In this document: positions 1 to 8,392 of the stretch, one piece after another | Layout of the letters: every line of letters begins with the position of its first letter | Numbering within the stretch: position 1 is the first letter of the stretch | Assembly (NCBI RefSeq): GCF_007018905.1 | Contig: NZ_CP041402.1 | Location: forward strand, 1,848,001-1,912,000 | Origin: Tardiphaga sp. vice304 | Lineage (GTDB): Bacteria > Pseudomonadota > Alphaproteobacteria > Rhizobiales > Xanthobacteraceae | DNA: 64,000 bases | Direction: 5' to 3' | The notes under the pieces: generated by a model | Databases searched by the model: none | What the model was told of the DNA's origin: nothing | The model's input: only the letters and a program-made list of their open reading frames with translations | Program-made: the position numbers and the translations under genes

Positions 1-1251
1 CTGGATCTCGTTCCTGCCGGCGGGGTTGGTCTGTGGATGGACGGCCAATTCACCACGATCGGCGCGACGCCGCCGCCGGCCGAGATCGAGGCGATGGTTG
101 GCTGGCTGAACGCGACGGTCAAGGAAGGCGTCTTCCATACCGACCATCTGGCGCTGATCTATCCTCCGGCAGAACGCTTTGCCGGCGTTGCCAGTGGATT
201 GCTGGCGCTTTCGGTATCCAGGAATCCACGCGACTACGTGCTCTGGTTTCGACCTGAACTGGTTCAGACCGTGAACTGGGCCGGCAGGCCGGACAAGTTC
301 GTCGAGGATGCATCCGATTGCCAGGTGCTGACGCCGCGCAACAGTTTTGCGCTGTGGCAGGAAGAGAGACGGTTGCACGCAACGCCCTGGCTCGGAGCGG
401 AAATCGAGGCGGCGCACCGGCTGAGGCTGGCGCTGCTCGAAGTCGTCCTGAGCCGGATCGACCAGATCGCGCGGGAGCGCGAGGCGGCCCGGATCCGGCA
501 GGAGCGGCTGACCAGTGAATTGAACGAACGCCTGGCGCAATCCGAACGCCTGGCGCTGGCGCTCAGCAAAGAGACCGAGTTGCGCGCGGCCGTGGAAGGC
601 GATCTCACCCAGGTGCTGCGCCGCATGGTGACGGACCAGGAGACGGAACGGCAGCACATCGCCCGTGAACTGCACGACACGCTGGGGCAATCGCTGGCCA
701 TGCTGCAGCTGGGATTGCAGGCCATCGGCCAGGAAGTGCCGGCGGGCGACAGGGTTCAGCAGCGCCTGAACACCATGAAGAAGCTCGCCACCAGCCTCGG
801 CCTCGACGTCAACCGCCTTGCCACGGAAATTCGCCCGTCATCCATCGACGACCTGGGAATACAGAAGGCGATTGAAAGCCTGCTGGAAAGCTGGAGCGAA
901 ACGACCTCGACCAAATACTACCTGCATCTGTCGCCGATGGACGTGCGTCTGCCGAAGCCCGCGGAGACCGCGCTGTACCGGGTTCTGCAGGAGACCCTGG
1001 CCAACGTCGTGCGCCATGCGGAGGCCAGCAATGTCGGCGTGATGTTTGCCGTCGCGGACGGCCAGGCAAGTCTGATTGTCGAGGACAATGGGCGCGGTTT
1101 TCCGGCCAACTACGACGAGAATGGGAACAGTCCCGCCTTGCGACTCGGTCTGCTGGGCATTCGCGAGCGCCTCGCCCTGGTCGGCGGCACGCTGAAGATC
1201 GAATCGTCGCCCGGCCGCGGCACCACCGTTTTTGTCAGGATTCCAATCTAG
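1..1251 (+). CDS. bphP: Bacteriophytochrome histidine kinase, C-terminal part (5' end outside window)
   Basis: The frame is open from base 1, so the gene starts upstream; the ATG at 37 is internal. The first ~130 residues look like the PHY domain of a bacteriophytochrome: YPPA, DYVLWFRPE, VNWAG and the tongue motif PRNSF. A charged coiled-coil linker (about 140-205) leads into a HisKA_3 dimerisation/phosphoacceptor helix with ARELHDTLGQ (His225 of the visible part). An HATPase_c domain follows, with N335 in the N box, DNGRG at 362-366 and a GLLGIRERL segment. The expected PAS-GAF bilin-binding part would lie to the left. It would autophosphorylate in response to red/far-red light and pass phosphate to the response regulator encoded immediately downstream. 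A HisKA_3 (NarL-partner) kinase is not the most usual phytochrome output. Confidence 0.88.
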   Translation: MDLVPAGGVGLWMDGQFTTIGATPPPAEIEAMVGWLNATVKEGVFHTDHLALIYPPAERFAGVASGLLALSVSRNPRDYVLWFRPELVQTVNWAGRPDKFVEDASDCQVLTPRNSFALWQEERRLHATPWLGAEIEAAHRLRLALLEVVLSRIDQIAREREAARIRQERLTSELNERLAQSERLALALSKETELRAAVEGDLTQVLRRMVTDQETERQHIARELHDTLGQSLAMLQLGLQAIGQEVPAGDRVQQRLNTMKKLATSLGLDVNRLATEIRPSSIDDLGIQKAIESLLESWSETTSTKYYLHLSPMDVRLPKPAETALYRVLQETLANVVRHAEASNVGVMFAVADGQASLIVEDNGRGFPANYDENGNSPALRLGLLGIRERLALVGGTLKIESSPGRGTTVFVRIPI

Positions 1252-1926
1252 ATGACATCCTCTCAGCCATCTGAACGCCTGCGCGTGTTCTTTGCCGACG
1301 ATCATCCGATCGTGCTCGACGGCATCAAGGCCCTGATCGCCGAAGACGAGCAGCTCGACCTCGTCGGCTACGCCCTGGATGGACCAACGGCGTTGCGCCG
1401 CGCGGTCGAACTCAAGCCCGACGTGGCGGTGCTCGATCTCTCGATGCCGGGAATGAACGGCATCGACGTGGCAAAGAAGCTGATCGCCGCCTGTCCGACC
1501 TGCCGCGTGCTGCTGTTAACGGTGCACGAGGACGCCGCCTATCTCCGGCAGGCTCTCGAAATCGGCGCGGCCGGCTACCTTCTCAAGCGCACGGCGACTG
1601 AAGAGCTGAACCGCGGGATCCATGCGGTGGCCTCGGGAGGGGTGTATCTCGATCCAGCCATCGCCGGCCGCGCCGTCGGTTCCGCAGCCCGACAACTGCC
1701 GATCCGGACCGGTGCGCTGACGAAGATCGAACTCTCTTCGCGTGAAGTCGAAGTCGCAGGCCTGACGGCGGCCGGCTACAGTTCCAAGACGATCGCGCTG
1801 AGACTGAACATTGGCGTCAAAAGCGTCGAGACGTACAAGACCCGCTACATGCACAAGCTCGGGTTCCAGAGCAGGGTCGAACTGATCCATTACGCCATCG
1901 CCCAGGGTTGGCTCGGCACACCCTGA
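1252..1926 (+). CDS. LuxR/FixJ-family response regulator, partner of the phytochrome kinase
   Basis: This 224-residue protein has an N-terminal receiver domain: acidic pocket DDH near residue 16, phosphoacceptor Asp62 in AVLDLSMPG, Thr in LLLTVHED and Lys in YLLKRT. Residues ~160-215 form a LuxR-type helix-turn-helix (LSSREVEVAGLTAAGYSSKT, then SVETYKTRYMHKL). The ATG directly follows the kinase stop codon without a gap, so the two are translationally coupled and almost certainly cognate. Phosphorylation by the phytochrome kinase should control its DNA binding. The regulon cannot be read from this window; the next gene is 134 bases away and looks unrelated. Confidence 0.92.
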   Translation: MTSSQPSERLRVFFADDHPIVLDGIKALIAEDEQLDLVGYALDGPTALRRAVELKPDVAVLDLSMPGMNGIDVAKKLIAACPTCRVLLLTVHEDAAYLRQALEIGAAGYLLKRTATEELNRGIHAVASGGVYLDPAIAGRAVGSAARQLPIRTGALTKIELSSREVEVAGLTAAGYSSKTIALRLNIGVKSVETYKTRYMHKLGFQSRVELIHYAIAQGWLGTP

Positions 1927-2060
1927 GGCCACGGGTCGGGTGAGTTCCCGCGCGGCCGGTGACCCCCTGTATGGCGCAGCCCATTGTTGCCCGTCTGTCA
2001 TCTCTGCTATGCTAAGGCCCGTGCAGCGAGTGCTCGGCAAACTGATTTCAGGAGAATTCG

Positions 2061-2687
2061 ATGCGTAAGTTTTTCACGGTGCTGGCCGCGCTGGCCACCC
2101 TAAGTCTGACCAATTGCGGCTACAACGCGATCCAGACGACCGACGAACAGGTCAAGTCGGCGTGGTCCGAGGTGGTCAACCAGTATCAGCGGCGCGCCGA
2201 CCTGGTGCCCAATCTGGTCAATTCCGTGAAGGGCTTTGCGCAGCAGGAGAAGGATGTGCTGCTCGGCGTTACCAATGCGCGCGCCCGGGTCGGCAGCGTC
2301 CAGGCCACGCCGGAAGTCGTCAACGATCCCGCCGCCCTGCAGAAATTCCAGGCCGCGCAGGGCGAGCTGTCGAGCGCGCTGTCGCGTTTGCTGGTGGTCA
2401 CCGAGAACTATCCGCAGCTCAAGTCCGACGCATTGTTCACCAACCTGATGTCGCAGCTCGAAGGCACCGAAAACCGCATCACCGTGGCGCGCAACCGCTA
2501 CATCAAGACCGTGCAGGACTATAATGTCGGCGTCCGCACCTTCCCGAACAACATCACGGCGATGATCTTCGGCTATAAGGAAAAGCCGAACTTCTCGGTG
2601 GCCAATGAAGGCGAAATCTCGACCGCGCCGAAGGTTGACTTCAACGCGCCGGCGCCGGCACCAGCCGTCCCCGCACCTGCCAAATAG
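2061..2687 (+). CDS. lemA: LemA family protein (putative lipoprotein)
   Basis: The 208-residue protein starts with a short hydrophobic segment ending in LTNC, a lipobox-like site (Cys19), so it is probably lipid-anchored. The LemA core follows: an amphipathic helix with YQRRADLVPNLVNSVKGF, then PQLKSDALFTNLMSQLEGTE and RNRYIKTVQDYNV. The C-terminal tail is Ala/Pro-rich. A Shine-Dalgarno sequence (caggag) sits nine bases before the ATG. LemA proteins are helical-bundle membrane-associated proteins of poorly defined function and are often encoded beside TPM-domain proteins. Here two TPM genes follow at 15 bp and with a 4-bp overlap, forming a typical lemA-tpm-tpm operon. Confidence 0.9.
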   Translation: MRKFFTVLAALATLSLTNCGYNAIQTTDEQVKSAWSEVVNQYQRRADLVPNLVNSVKGFAQQEKDVLLGVTNARARVGSVQATPEVVNDPAALQKFQAAQGELSSALSRLLVVTENYPQLKSDALFTNLMSQLEGTENRITVARNRYIKTVQDYNVGVRTFPNNITAMIFGYKEKPNFSVANEGEISTAPKVDFNAPAPAPAVPAPAK

Positions 2688-2702
2688 GCGGGCGGCAGGC
2701 GC

Positions 2703-3587
2703 ATGACCGTGATCAGGGCGCTCTGCGCTAGCCTGTTGGCGCTGCTGCTGTTAGGCAGCGCCATGGCTTCTGCCGATGTCGCGGTGCCGCCGCTCAGCGG
2801 TCGCGTGGTCGATCGCACCATGACGCTCAGCCAGAGCGAGCAGGCGGCGCTCGACGCCACGCTCCGCGCCTTCGAGGCCCGCAAGGGCAGCCAGGTGGCG
2901 GTGCTGATCGTGCCGACCACCGCGCCGGAATCAATCGAGCAGTTCTCGATCCGGGTGGCGGAAGCCTGGAAGATCGGCCGCAGGAAGGTCGATGACGGCG
3001 CGATCCTGGTGATCGCCAAGGACGACCGCAAGCTGCGCATCGAGGTCGGCTACGGCCTCGAAGGCGCGCTGACCGACGTCACGTCGAAGCGCATCATCGA
3101 CCAGATCATCACGCCGAAATTCAGGACCGGCGATTTCGCCGGCGGCATCACCGCCGGCACCGATGCGATCCTGAAAGTGATCGATGGCGAACCGCTGCCG
3201 GCGCCTGAGGTGCGGCAGCCGACGACGAACTTCGTCAATCAACTCGAAGAGTTCGGGCCGTTCCTGCTGTTCGGCGTGCTGATCGGCGGCGGCATCCTGC
3301 GCACCATCTTTGGCCGCCTGTACGGCTCGATCGCGACCGGCGGGCTGGCCGCATTGGTGGTCTGGATGCTGATCGGCACGGCCTTGCTGGCCGGTGTCGC
3401 GGGCATCATCGCATTTGTTTTCACCCTGGTCGCCGATAGCTTCATGGGCGGCGGCGGCGGGCGTGGCGGCGGCTATGTCGGGGGCAGTGGCGGATCGTGG
3501 TCGTCTGGCTCGTCGAGCAGCAGCAGTGGCGGCTTCAGTGGCGGCGGCGGCAGTTTCGGCGGCGGCGGCGCATCGGGGAATTGGTGA
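2703..3587 (+). CDS. TPM domain (YgcG-like) membrane protein with Gly-rich tail
   Basis: 294 residues. An N-terminal signal peptide (about 1-25) precedes a TPM (TLP18.3/Psb32/MOLO-1) domain: ESIEQFSIRVAEAWKIGR, DDGAILVIAKDDRKLRIEVG and FAGGITAGTDAILKVI. Two hydrophobic segments between about 180 and 245 are probable membrane helices. The last ~45 residues are almost only Gly and Ser (GGGGGRGGG, SSGSSSSSSGG) and end in GASGNW, typical of YgcG-type proteins. It lies 15 bp after lemA, and its stop overlaps the next start (ATGA). Known TPM proteins act in membrane or photosystem quality control; a specific role here cannot be inferred. Confidence 0.88.
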   Translation: MTVIRALCASLLALLLLGSAMASADVAVPPLSGRVVDRTMTLSQSEQAALDATLRAFEARKGSQVAVLIVPTTAPESIEQFSIRVAEAWKIGRRKVDDGAILVIAKDDRKLRIEVGYGLEGALTDVTSKRIIDQIITPKFRTGDFAGGITAGTDAILKVIDGEPLPAPEVRQPTTNFVNQLEEFGPFLLFGVLIGGGILRTIFGRLYGSIATGGLAALVVWMLIGTALLAGVAGIIAFVFTLVADSFMGGGGGRGGGYVGGSGGSWSSGSSSSSSGGFSGGGGSFGGGGASGNW

Positions 3588-4084
3588 TGTCAATCGCACG
3601 GATCACGAAGCATCTGCTCGGCAACCGCTCGCGGGTCCGCAACGCGTTTCCGCCGCAGGCGTTGGCGGCGATCGAGCAGGCCATCCGGGCCTCTGAGGCC
3701 AGCCACGCCGGCCAGATCCGCTTCGTGGTCGAAGGCGCGCTCGACGGCGCGCCCTTGTTCCGCGACCAGTCGGCGCGCGAGCGGGCGATCGACGTTTTCT
3801 CGCAACTGCGGATCTGGGACACCGAGCACAATAATGGCGTGCTGATCTATCTCCTGCTGGCCGACCGCGACGTCGAGATCGTGGTCGATCGCGGCATCGA
3901 CGCGCATGTCGGCGCGGCCGGCTGGGAAGCGATCTGCCAGGCGATGGAGGCCGAATTCCGTGCCGGCCATTTCGAGCGCGGTGTCATCCGCGGAATCGCC
4001 GCCGTGACGCAGCATCTGGCCACGCATTTCCCGCGTGACGGGGCTGCCGCCAACGAATTGCCCGACGCGCCGGTTATTCTGTAG
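3587..4084 (+). CDS. TPM domain protein, second copy in operon
   Basis: The 165-residue start at 3587 overlaps the preceding stop by ATGA; the frame stays open further upstream, but only by reading through the Gly-rich coding region. The protein is a soluble TPM domain with no signal peptide or membrane segment: SHAGQIRFVVEGALDG, IWDTEHNNGVLIYLLLADRD, VEIVVDRGIDA and FERGVIRGIAAVTQHLATHF. It resembles the short cytoplasmic TPM proteins that pair with a long YgcG-like partner next to lemA. The stop lies 1 bp from the stop of the convergent glutathione S-transferase gene. Confidence 0.87.
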   Translation: MSIARITKHLLGNRSRVRNAFPPQALAAIEQAIRASEASHAGQIRFVVEGALDGAPLFRDQSARERAIDVFSQLRIWDTEHNNGVLIYLLLADRDVEIVVDRGIDAHVGAAGWEAICQAMEAEFRAGHFERGVIRGIAAVTQHLATHFPRDGAAANELPDAPVIL

Positions 4085-4085
4085 A

Positions 4086-4697
4086 TTACGCCCTGATCGA
4101 CGGCCGTTCGGCGACGCGTGCGAACCATGACGCCAGGTTGGCATTGGCGGGATCCAGCGGCTGATCGACCTGTCCGGCAAAATCCAGCCAGCAATACAGC
4201 ACGATGTCGGCCACCGTGAAACGATCGCCGCACAGATAGGTCCGTCCGGCCATCTGGCCATCGAGCCAGCGCAACCGGTCCGCGGCGATGTTCTTCAATC
4301 CCTCGGCACCCTCCGGCACGCAGACGATGCGGCGTTCGAAGCGCGGCAGTCCCTTGCTGAAGCGATAGCCGTTGGCGATGTGCTGGCAGATGTTGAGGTC
4401 GATCCGCTGCCGCCACATCCGCGCTTCGGCGCGCTCGGCCGCCGTGCTGCCGATCAGCGCAGGCGCGGGCTGGACCTCTTCGAGATATTCGCAGATCGCC
4501 ACGGTTTCCGACAGGAAGCTGCCATCGTCGAGTTGCAGCGTCGGCATCTGGCCGTGCGGATTGCGCGCCAGGTGCGCCGCTTCGCGGTTCTCGCCCGCCG
4601 CCAGATCGACGCTTTGCACCGGCATGCCGAGGCCTTTTTCGGCCAGAAACATTCGCACCACGCGCGGATTGGGCCCGATCGAATCGTACAGTTTCAC
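4086..4697 (-). CDS. Glutathione S-transferase
   Basis: I chose the GTG at 4697 as start because an AGGGAG ribosome site precedes it and the protein then begins VKLYDSIGPNPRVVRMF, the usual first strand of a GST. The frame extends upstream, but that part has no GST character. The thioredoxin-like domain (1-80) contains PHGQMPTLQLDDGSFLSETVAICEYL in two adjacent motifs, including the cis-Pro and the glutathione-gripping E/S residues. The all-alpha C-terminal domain has the N-capping motif LCGDRFTVADIVLYCWL. At 203 residues it is of normal length. It would be a cytosolic detoxification or thiol-transfer enzyme; substrate unknown. Confidence 0.9.
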   Translation of the reverse strand: MKLYDSIGPNPRVVRMFLAEKGLGMPVQSVDLAAGENREAAHLARNPHGQMPTLQLDDGSFLSETVAICEYLEEVQPAPALIGSTAAERAEARMWRQRIDLNICQHIANGYRFSKGLPRFERRIVCVPEGAEGLKNIAADRLRWLDGQMAGRTYLCGDRFTVADIVLYCWLDFAGQVDQPLDPANANLASWFARVAERPSIRA

Positions 4698-4867
4698 GCG
4701 CGTTCTCCCTGAACCTTGTTGAACGCTTTTTGACGAAATCGGAGCGGCGTCGTCAAGCGGCGCCCGGGCCGGGGCAACAGGTGAAATTTTGGTAACCGCG
4801 GCGGCCGGTAAGGATTTGGCAAGCAATGAAAGTTACCAAATGGTTCATCCTTTCCGGAGCATTTGCC

Positions 4868-5794
4868 GTGAGCGACACCCCGACCCATTCCAGCGAACCC
4901 CACGATGCTGCCTCCGACGCGGCCCATGTCGACTCGCCGAAGCTGGTGCCCGAGCAGTCCGGGACGCCGCGGATCGAGGCGCCGAAGGTCAAGTCGCCGC
5001 ACACCGCCAGCAAGATCATGATCATGTCGCCGCAGCGCGAGCGCACCTGGGAGGATTTCGTCAAGGAAGCCGACCGCGATCCCGACACCCACGCCGAGGC
5101 CGCGCCGCGCCAGCGCCGGATCTCCGCGGTGGCGATGGTCATTGCGCTGGCTGCGATCACCGGCGCCATCGGCGGCTCGCTGGCCACGGCAGGCATCAGC
5201 CAGATGTTCGGCCGCGACGATAGCAGCAACACCGCCAGCCGCGCGCTGGAGGAGCAGGTGATGCGGATCGATGCCGATATCGCCGCGCTGAAGATCAGCA
5301 CCGAGCGCAACGGCAAGCAGAGCGCCGCCCAGATCGGCAAGACCACGGACCGCCTCGACCGGGTCGAGAAAGCCCAGGCCGAGCCCAATGCCAAAATCGC
5401 CCGCCAGAACGACACCGTCGCCAAGCTGAGCGATACGGTGGCCAAGCTCAGCGAGACGGTCGCCAAGCTCGGCGAGACCGTCGAGAAGCAGCGCCCGGCG
5501 CCGGCGCCCGTATTGTCCCCGGTGGCATCCGTGCCTGCCAGGGAAGTCACCGGCTCGATTTCGGCACCGGTGCCCACGCCGGCGCCGAAGCCGGAAGTCG
5601 CCCGGTTGCCGACGGTGGAAGGCTGGAACCTGCTCGACGTCGGCAATGGCGGCGCCACCATCGAAGGCCGCTCGGGCGTGTTCGAGGTCTATGCCGGCGA
5701 TCCGGTCCCCGGCCTCGGCCGCATCGATGCGATCCGCAAGCAGGACGGCCGCTGGGTCGTCGTCACCAGCAAGGGCCTGGTCGTCGCGCGCTGA
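4868..5794 (+). CDS. Single-pass coiled-coil membrane protein, function unknown
   Basis: I prefer the GTG at 4868 (GGAG eight bases upstream) over the ATG at 4826. The 308-residue protein has a charged N-terminal region (QRERTWEDFVKEADRDP), one membrane helix (ISAVAMVIALAAITGAIGG, about residues 90-115), then a periplasmic coiled coil. Within it lies a heptad repeat VAKLSDT-VAKLSET-VAKLGET encoded by 21-bp DNA repeats. A Pro/Ala-rich stretch leads to a conserved C-terminal module: WNLLDVGNGGATIEGRSGVF, PGLGRIDAIRKQDGRWVVVT. I do not recognise a characterised family; proteins of this build are common in Bradyrhizobium relatives. It is divergent from the GST gene. Confidence 0.75.
   Translation: MSDTPTHSSEPHDAASDAAHVDSPKLVPEQSGTPRIEAPKVKSPHTASKIMIMSPQRERTWEDFVKEADRDPDTHAEAAPRQRRISAVAMVIALAAITGAIGGSLATAGISQMFGRDDSSNTASRALEEQVMRIDADIAALKISTERNGKQSAAQIGKTTDRLDRVEKAQAEPNAKIARQNDTVAKLSDTVAKLSETVAKLGETVEKQRPAPAPVLSPVASVPAREVTGSISAPVPTPAPKPEVARLPTVEGWNLLDVGNGGATIEGRSGVFEVYAGDPVPGLGRIDAIRKQDGRWVVVTSKGLVVAR
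5411..5488 (+). repeat. In-frame 21-bp tandem repeat (heptad-encoding)
   Basis: Three full units (5411, 5432, 5453) and one partial unit of 21 bp encode VAKLxxT heptads in the coiled-coil protein. The units differ by synonymous and a few non-synonymous changes, so they are not very recent duplicates. Copy number could vary between strains. Confidence 0.85.
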
Positions 5795-5867
5795 TGCGGG
5801 GACGGGGTTTTTAGGCTAGCTTTTCGGTATCGTGCCGGCGTGAGGCAGGCACGATCCGGAAACGCCC

Positions 5868-7307
5868 GTGCGATATCGCTTCGCTTTCATCGTCCTGATC
5901 TGCGCAATGGTGCCGAATTTCATTCAGGCTGAGCCCGCGCAGGGGCTCGCCATCACCGATCCGCACACATTGCGCAAACTGGATGATGGGGACCTTGGTC
6001 TCGGCCGGATGCTGGCTGCGTCGCGCAATCCACCCCTGACGAATGACGTGCTGTTCGCGCAGCCCGCGCTGGCCCCGCTGCGCCGCGCGCTGGAGGCCGA
6101 ATTCACCCGCTATGTTGAGCGCCACAAAGCGACGCGGCCCGGCGAGAGCCTCGGCGTCGGCGCGTCGTACGATGTCCAGCTCTTCGACGAAGCGCAACTC
6201 TACGCGGCCGATACCCGCTTCGTATTGACCGGCGTCGTCAATCGCATGGACCGCGCCTTTGTCGCGCCCGAGACCTGCGGCGAGATCCGGCTGATCTATC
6301 GGCTGATGGGGAACGGCGAGGGCGCGCCGTCCCGGTTGCCGATGACGCTGAACCTGGTGCTGCGCGCCAGGCAGCCCGGCGATGCGCAAAATTGCGCGGA
6401 GATCGCGCGACGCTGGCTGTCGTCGGACGCGCCTTTGGCGACGTTGACGCCGGATCATATCGACCGCCTGGAGATCAATCTGCAGATTGCGCATGCGCCG
6501 CGATCGGCCACCCGCGAATTTCGCACCCACTATCTGCAGAAGGTGTTTCGCCGGGGCGCGCCGGGCGCCGCCTTTGCCGAGGCGGCGATGGAAAACCAGA
6601 TCGACGCCGAGCGGCTGCTGGCCGACGCCGACCTCGCCCGCGCGTTCAGGACGTGGCTGCTGACGCCCGATCATCTGGCGGCTTTCGACGCCGGCACGGT
6701 CGTCATCCCGGAGGAATTTCTCGCCACAAGCTCGGTGGCCTCGACCCCGGCCGGCATGGCGCGGTCGAGCCTGCAGCCATCATTCGGCCTGATGCAGTCC
6801 GACCACGCCGGCAGCAATGCCGTGTTCAGCGACGGCGATATCGTGGCGGCACTGGCGGCGGTCGCCTCGCGCGGCGTCGTGCTGCAGAACATCCATTCGC
6901 CGGCAGGCTTTGTCCGGCGGCTCGGCGACATCGGTTGCGGCGGCTGCCATCAGGTCCGCGGCATCGGCGGCTTTCACTTCCCCGGCGGTGACGCGGCGTC
7001 GCCTGCGACGGTGGCGATGTCGCCGCATTTCAACGGCGATCAGCCGCGCCGCCGCTATATTCTGGTCGCGCTGCGCGACGGCGTGGCGCCGGATTTTTCA
7101 CGCGGCTTCTCCGATCGTCCGCAGGCGCGGCGCAGCACGGGGCTTGCCGGCACCGCCATGCTCGATGGCTGGGGCGCGACGTGCTACCGGCCGCAACCGA
7201 TCGACAATGATGCCAGCTTTGCGGCGTGGAATTGTGCCGAGGGATTGTCGTGTCAGCCGGTCGGCGCCGACATGGCGTCCCGCTTCGGCATGTGTTTCGT
7301 CCAGTAG
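5868..7307 (+). CDS. Secreted hypothetical protein with a CxxCH (heme c-type) motif
   Basis: 479 residues starting at a GTG. The N-terminus (MRYRFAFIVLICAMVPNFIQAEP) is a clear signal peptide. The body is not a standard cytochrome c: a long N-terminal region (LTGVVNRMDRAFVAPETCGEIRLIYRLMG) precedes one CGGCH motif at C357-C360-H361, followed by GIGGFHFPGGD. Further cysteines occur at the C-terminus (GATCYRP, NCAEGLSCQP, GMCF), and disulfides are likely in the periplasm. If the CxxCH is hemylated this would be a mono-heme periplasmic protein. I know of no assigned function. The following 52-residue membrane protein starts 12 bases after its stop and may be co-transcribed. Confidence 0.75.
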   Translation: MRYRFAFIVLICAMVPNFIQAEPAQGLAITDPHTLRKLDDGDLGLGRMLAASRNPPLTNDVLFAQPALAPLRRALEAEFTRYVERHKATRPGESLGVGASYDVQLFDEAQLYAADTRFVLTGVVNRMDRAFVAPETCGEIRLIYRLMGNGEGAPSRLPMTLNLVLRARQPGDAQNCAEIARRWLSSDAPLATLTPDHIDRLEINLQIAHAPRSATREFRTHYLQKVFRRGAPGAAFAEAAMENQIDAERLLADADLARAFRTWLLTPDHLAAFDAGTVVIPEEFLATSSVASTPAGMARSSLQPSFGLMQSDHAGSNAVFSDGDIVAALAAVASRGVVLQNIHSPAGFVRRLGDIGCGGCHQVRGIGGFHFPGGDAASPATVAMSPHFNGDQPRRRYILVALRDGVAPDFSRGFSDRPQARRSTGLAGTAMLDGWGATCYRPQPIDNDASFAAWNCAEGLSCQPVGADMASRFGMCFVQ

Positions 7308-7319
7308 AACGAGCGCGCG

Positions 7320-7478
7320 ATGAACGAGGCCGACAAGGACACCAAGGAGCGTAACGTCGCCATCGTCGACAACGAAAGCGCACGTCAGACCAGCGGCGAT
7401 GTTCGCGTCAGCACCTGGGCCATCGCGATCACGGTGCTGGTCGCGCTCGCCGTGTTCGGCTGGCTGCTGGCGCGATAG
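7320..7478 (+). CDS. Small single-pass membrane protein (52 aa)
   Basis: ATG at 7320, TAG at 7476. The protein has a charged N-terminal half (MNEADKDTKERNVAIVDNES) and a C-terminal transmembrane helix (TWAIAITVLVALAVFGWLLA) ending in one Arg. The charge/hydrophobicity split and the codon use are those of a real small membrane protein. It lies 12 bp after the CxxCH protein gene. No strong ribosome site is visible, so coupling to the upstream gene is plausible. Function unknown. Confidence 0.6.
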   Translation: MNEADKDTKERNVAIVDNESARQTSGDVRVSTWAIAITVLVALAVFGWLLAR

Positions 7479-7547
7479 AGGCACCGAAAGGATCAGGAGG
7501 GGGGACACGGCGCAAGTGCGCCTTCGCGCTCCTGTGAGTACGGCAAT

Positions 7548-7576
7548 AAAAAGCGTCCCCGGATCTCTCCGGGGAC
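7548..7576 (-). terminator. Rho-independent terminator of the fasciclin gene
   Basis: On the minus strand GTCCCCGG and CCGGGGAC form an 8-bp perfect stem with a 6-nt loop, followed by GC and five T. It lies ~30 bases after the fasciclin stop codon. Confidence 0.85.
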
Positions 7577-7606
7577 ACTCTTGAAGTCAAAGAATTCAGG
7601 AACCTC

Positions 7607-8170
7607 TTAGCCAGGCATCAGCACGGTGTTGACGACATGGATCACGCCGTTCGACTGGTTGACGTCGGCAATGGTGACCCGCGACATGCCGCCCTTCGCA
7701 TCGACGATGAACACCTTGCCGCCGCTGCGCTTCACGGTGAGCTGCTCGCCTTCGACGGTGGTTAGCTTCTTGCCGTCGGTGAGGTCGGCTGCGTTCATCT
7801 TGCCGGCGACGACATGGTAGGTCAGGATCTTGGTGAGCGTCGCCCTGTTTTCAGGCTTCACCAGTGTAGCGACGGTGCCCTTGGGCAGCTTGTTGAACGC
7901 GGCGTTGGTCGGCGCGAACACGGTGAACGGACCCGGACCCGCCAGAGTGTCGACGAGGCCCGCGGCCTTCACGGCTGCGACCAGCGTGGTGTGATCCTTG
8001 GAGTTGACGGCGTTCTCGATGATGTTCTTCGACGGGTACATCGGCGCGCCGCCGACCATCACGGTATTCTCGCCTTTCATCATCTTGGCGGTTGCGGGCT
8101 GCAGGAAGCTCGCGGAAATCATCAGCGTGCTGAAGGCGGCGAAAGAGAGCAGGGCAATACGCTTGGACAT
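7607..8170 (-). CDS. Fasciclin (FAS1) domain secreted protein
   Basis: 187 residues. A signal peptide (1-28, ending PATA) is followed by one FAS1 domain with both conserved boxes: H1 in GPFTVFAPTNAAFNKLP, the central LTKILTYHVVAGKM, and H2 in VNQSNGVIHVVNTVLMPG. Single-domain bacterial FAS1 proteins are periplasmic or secreted and are linked to adhesion or surface interactions, including symbiotic contact in rhizobia. The gene is monocistronic: a terminator follows, and the upstream 220 bases separate it from the CoA transferase on the same strand. Confidence 0.93.
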   Translation of the reverse strand: MSKRIALLSFAAFSTLMISASFLQPATAKMMKGENTVMVGGAPMYPSKNIIENAVNSKDHTTLVAAVKAAGLVDTLAGPGPFTVFAPTNAAFNKLPKGTVATLVKPENRATLTKILTYHVVAGKMNAADLTDGKKLTTVEGEQLTVKRSGGKVFIVDAKGGMSRVTIADVNQSNGVIHVVNTVLMPG

Positions 8171-8300
8171 TTGATTGTCTCCATTTGTACTTCAAAACGC
8201 CGGCGAGAATTCGCGAGCGGACTGATCGAGTTTTGCAGCGAAGCGCTGTCGCGTTGTCTTCAGCAGCTACGCGGACCGGCACAAACGGTTTCACAAACGA

Positions 8301-8327
8301 AAATCACCGCCGAATCGGCGGTGATTT
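8301..8327 (-). terminator. Hairpin after the class III CoA transferase gene
   Basis: AAATCACCGCCGA and its exact complement are separated by one base (13-bp arms). On the minus strand the stem runs into TTTTCGTTTG. It lies 66-92 bases after the CoA transferase stop on that strand, so it is a probable terminator. Confidence 0.65.
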
Positions 8328-8392
8328 GGAACGATCTGAAACTCTTTGGCGAACGCGACGTATAGTCGACGCCCGTGCAGCAGGTGAACCTA

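Noticed and set aside
3420..3587. Simple GGC/GGT-rich stretch as a microsatellite
   Set aside because: It encodes the Gly/Ser-rich tail normal for YgcG-type TPM proteins.
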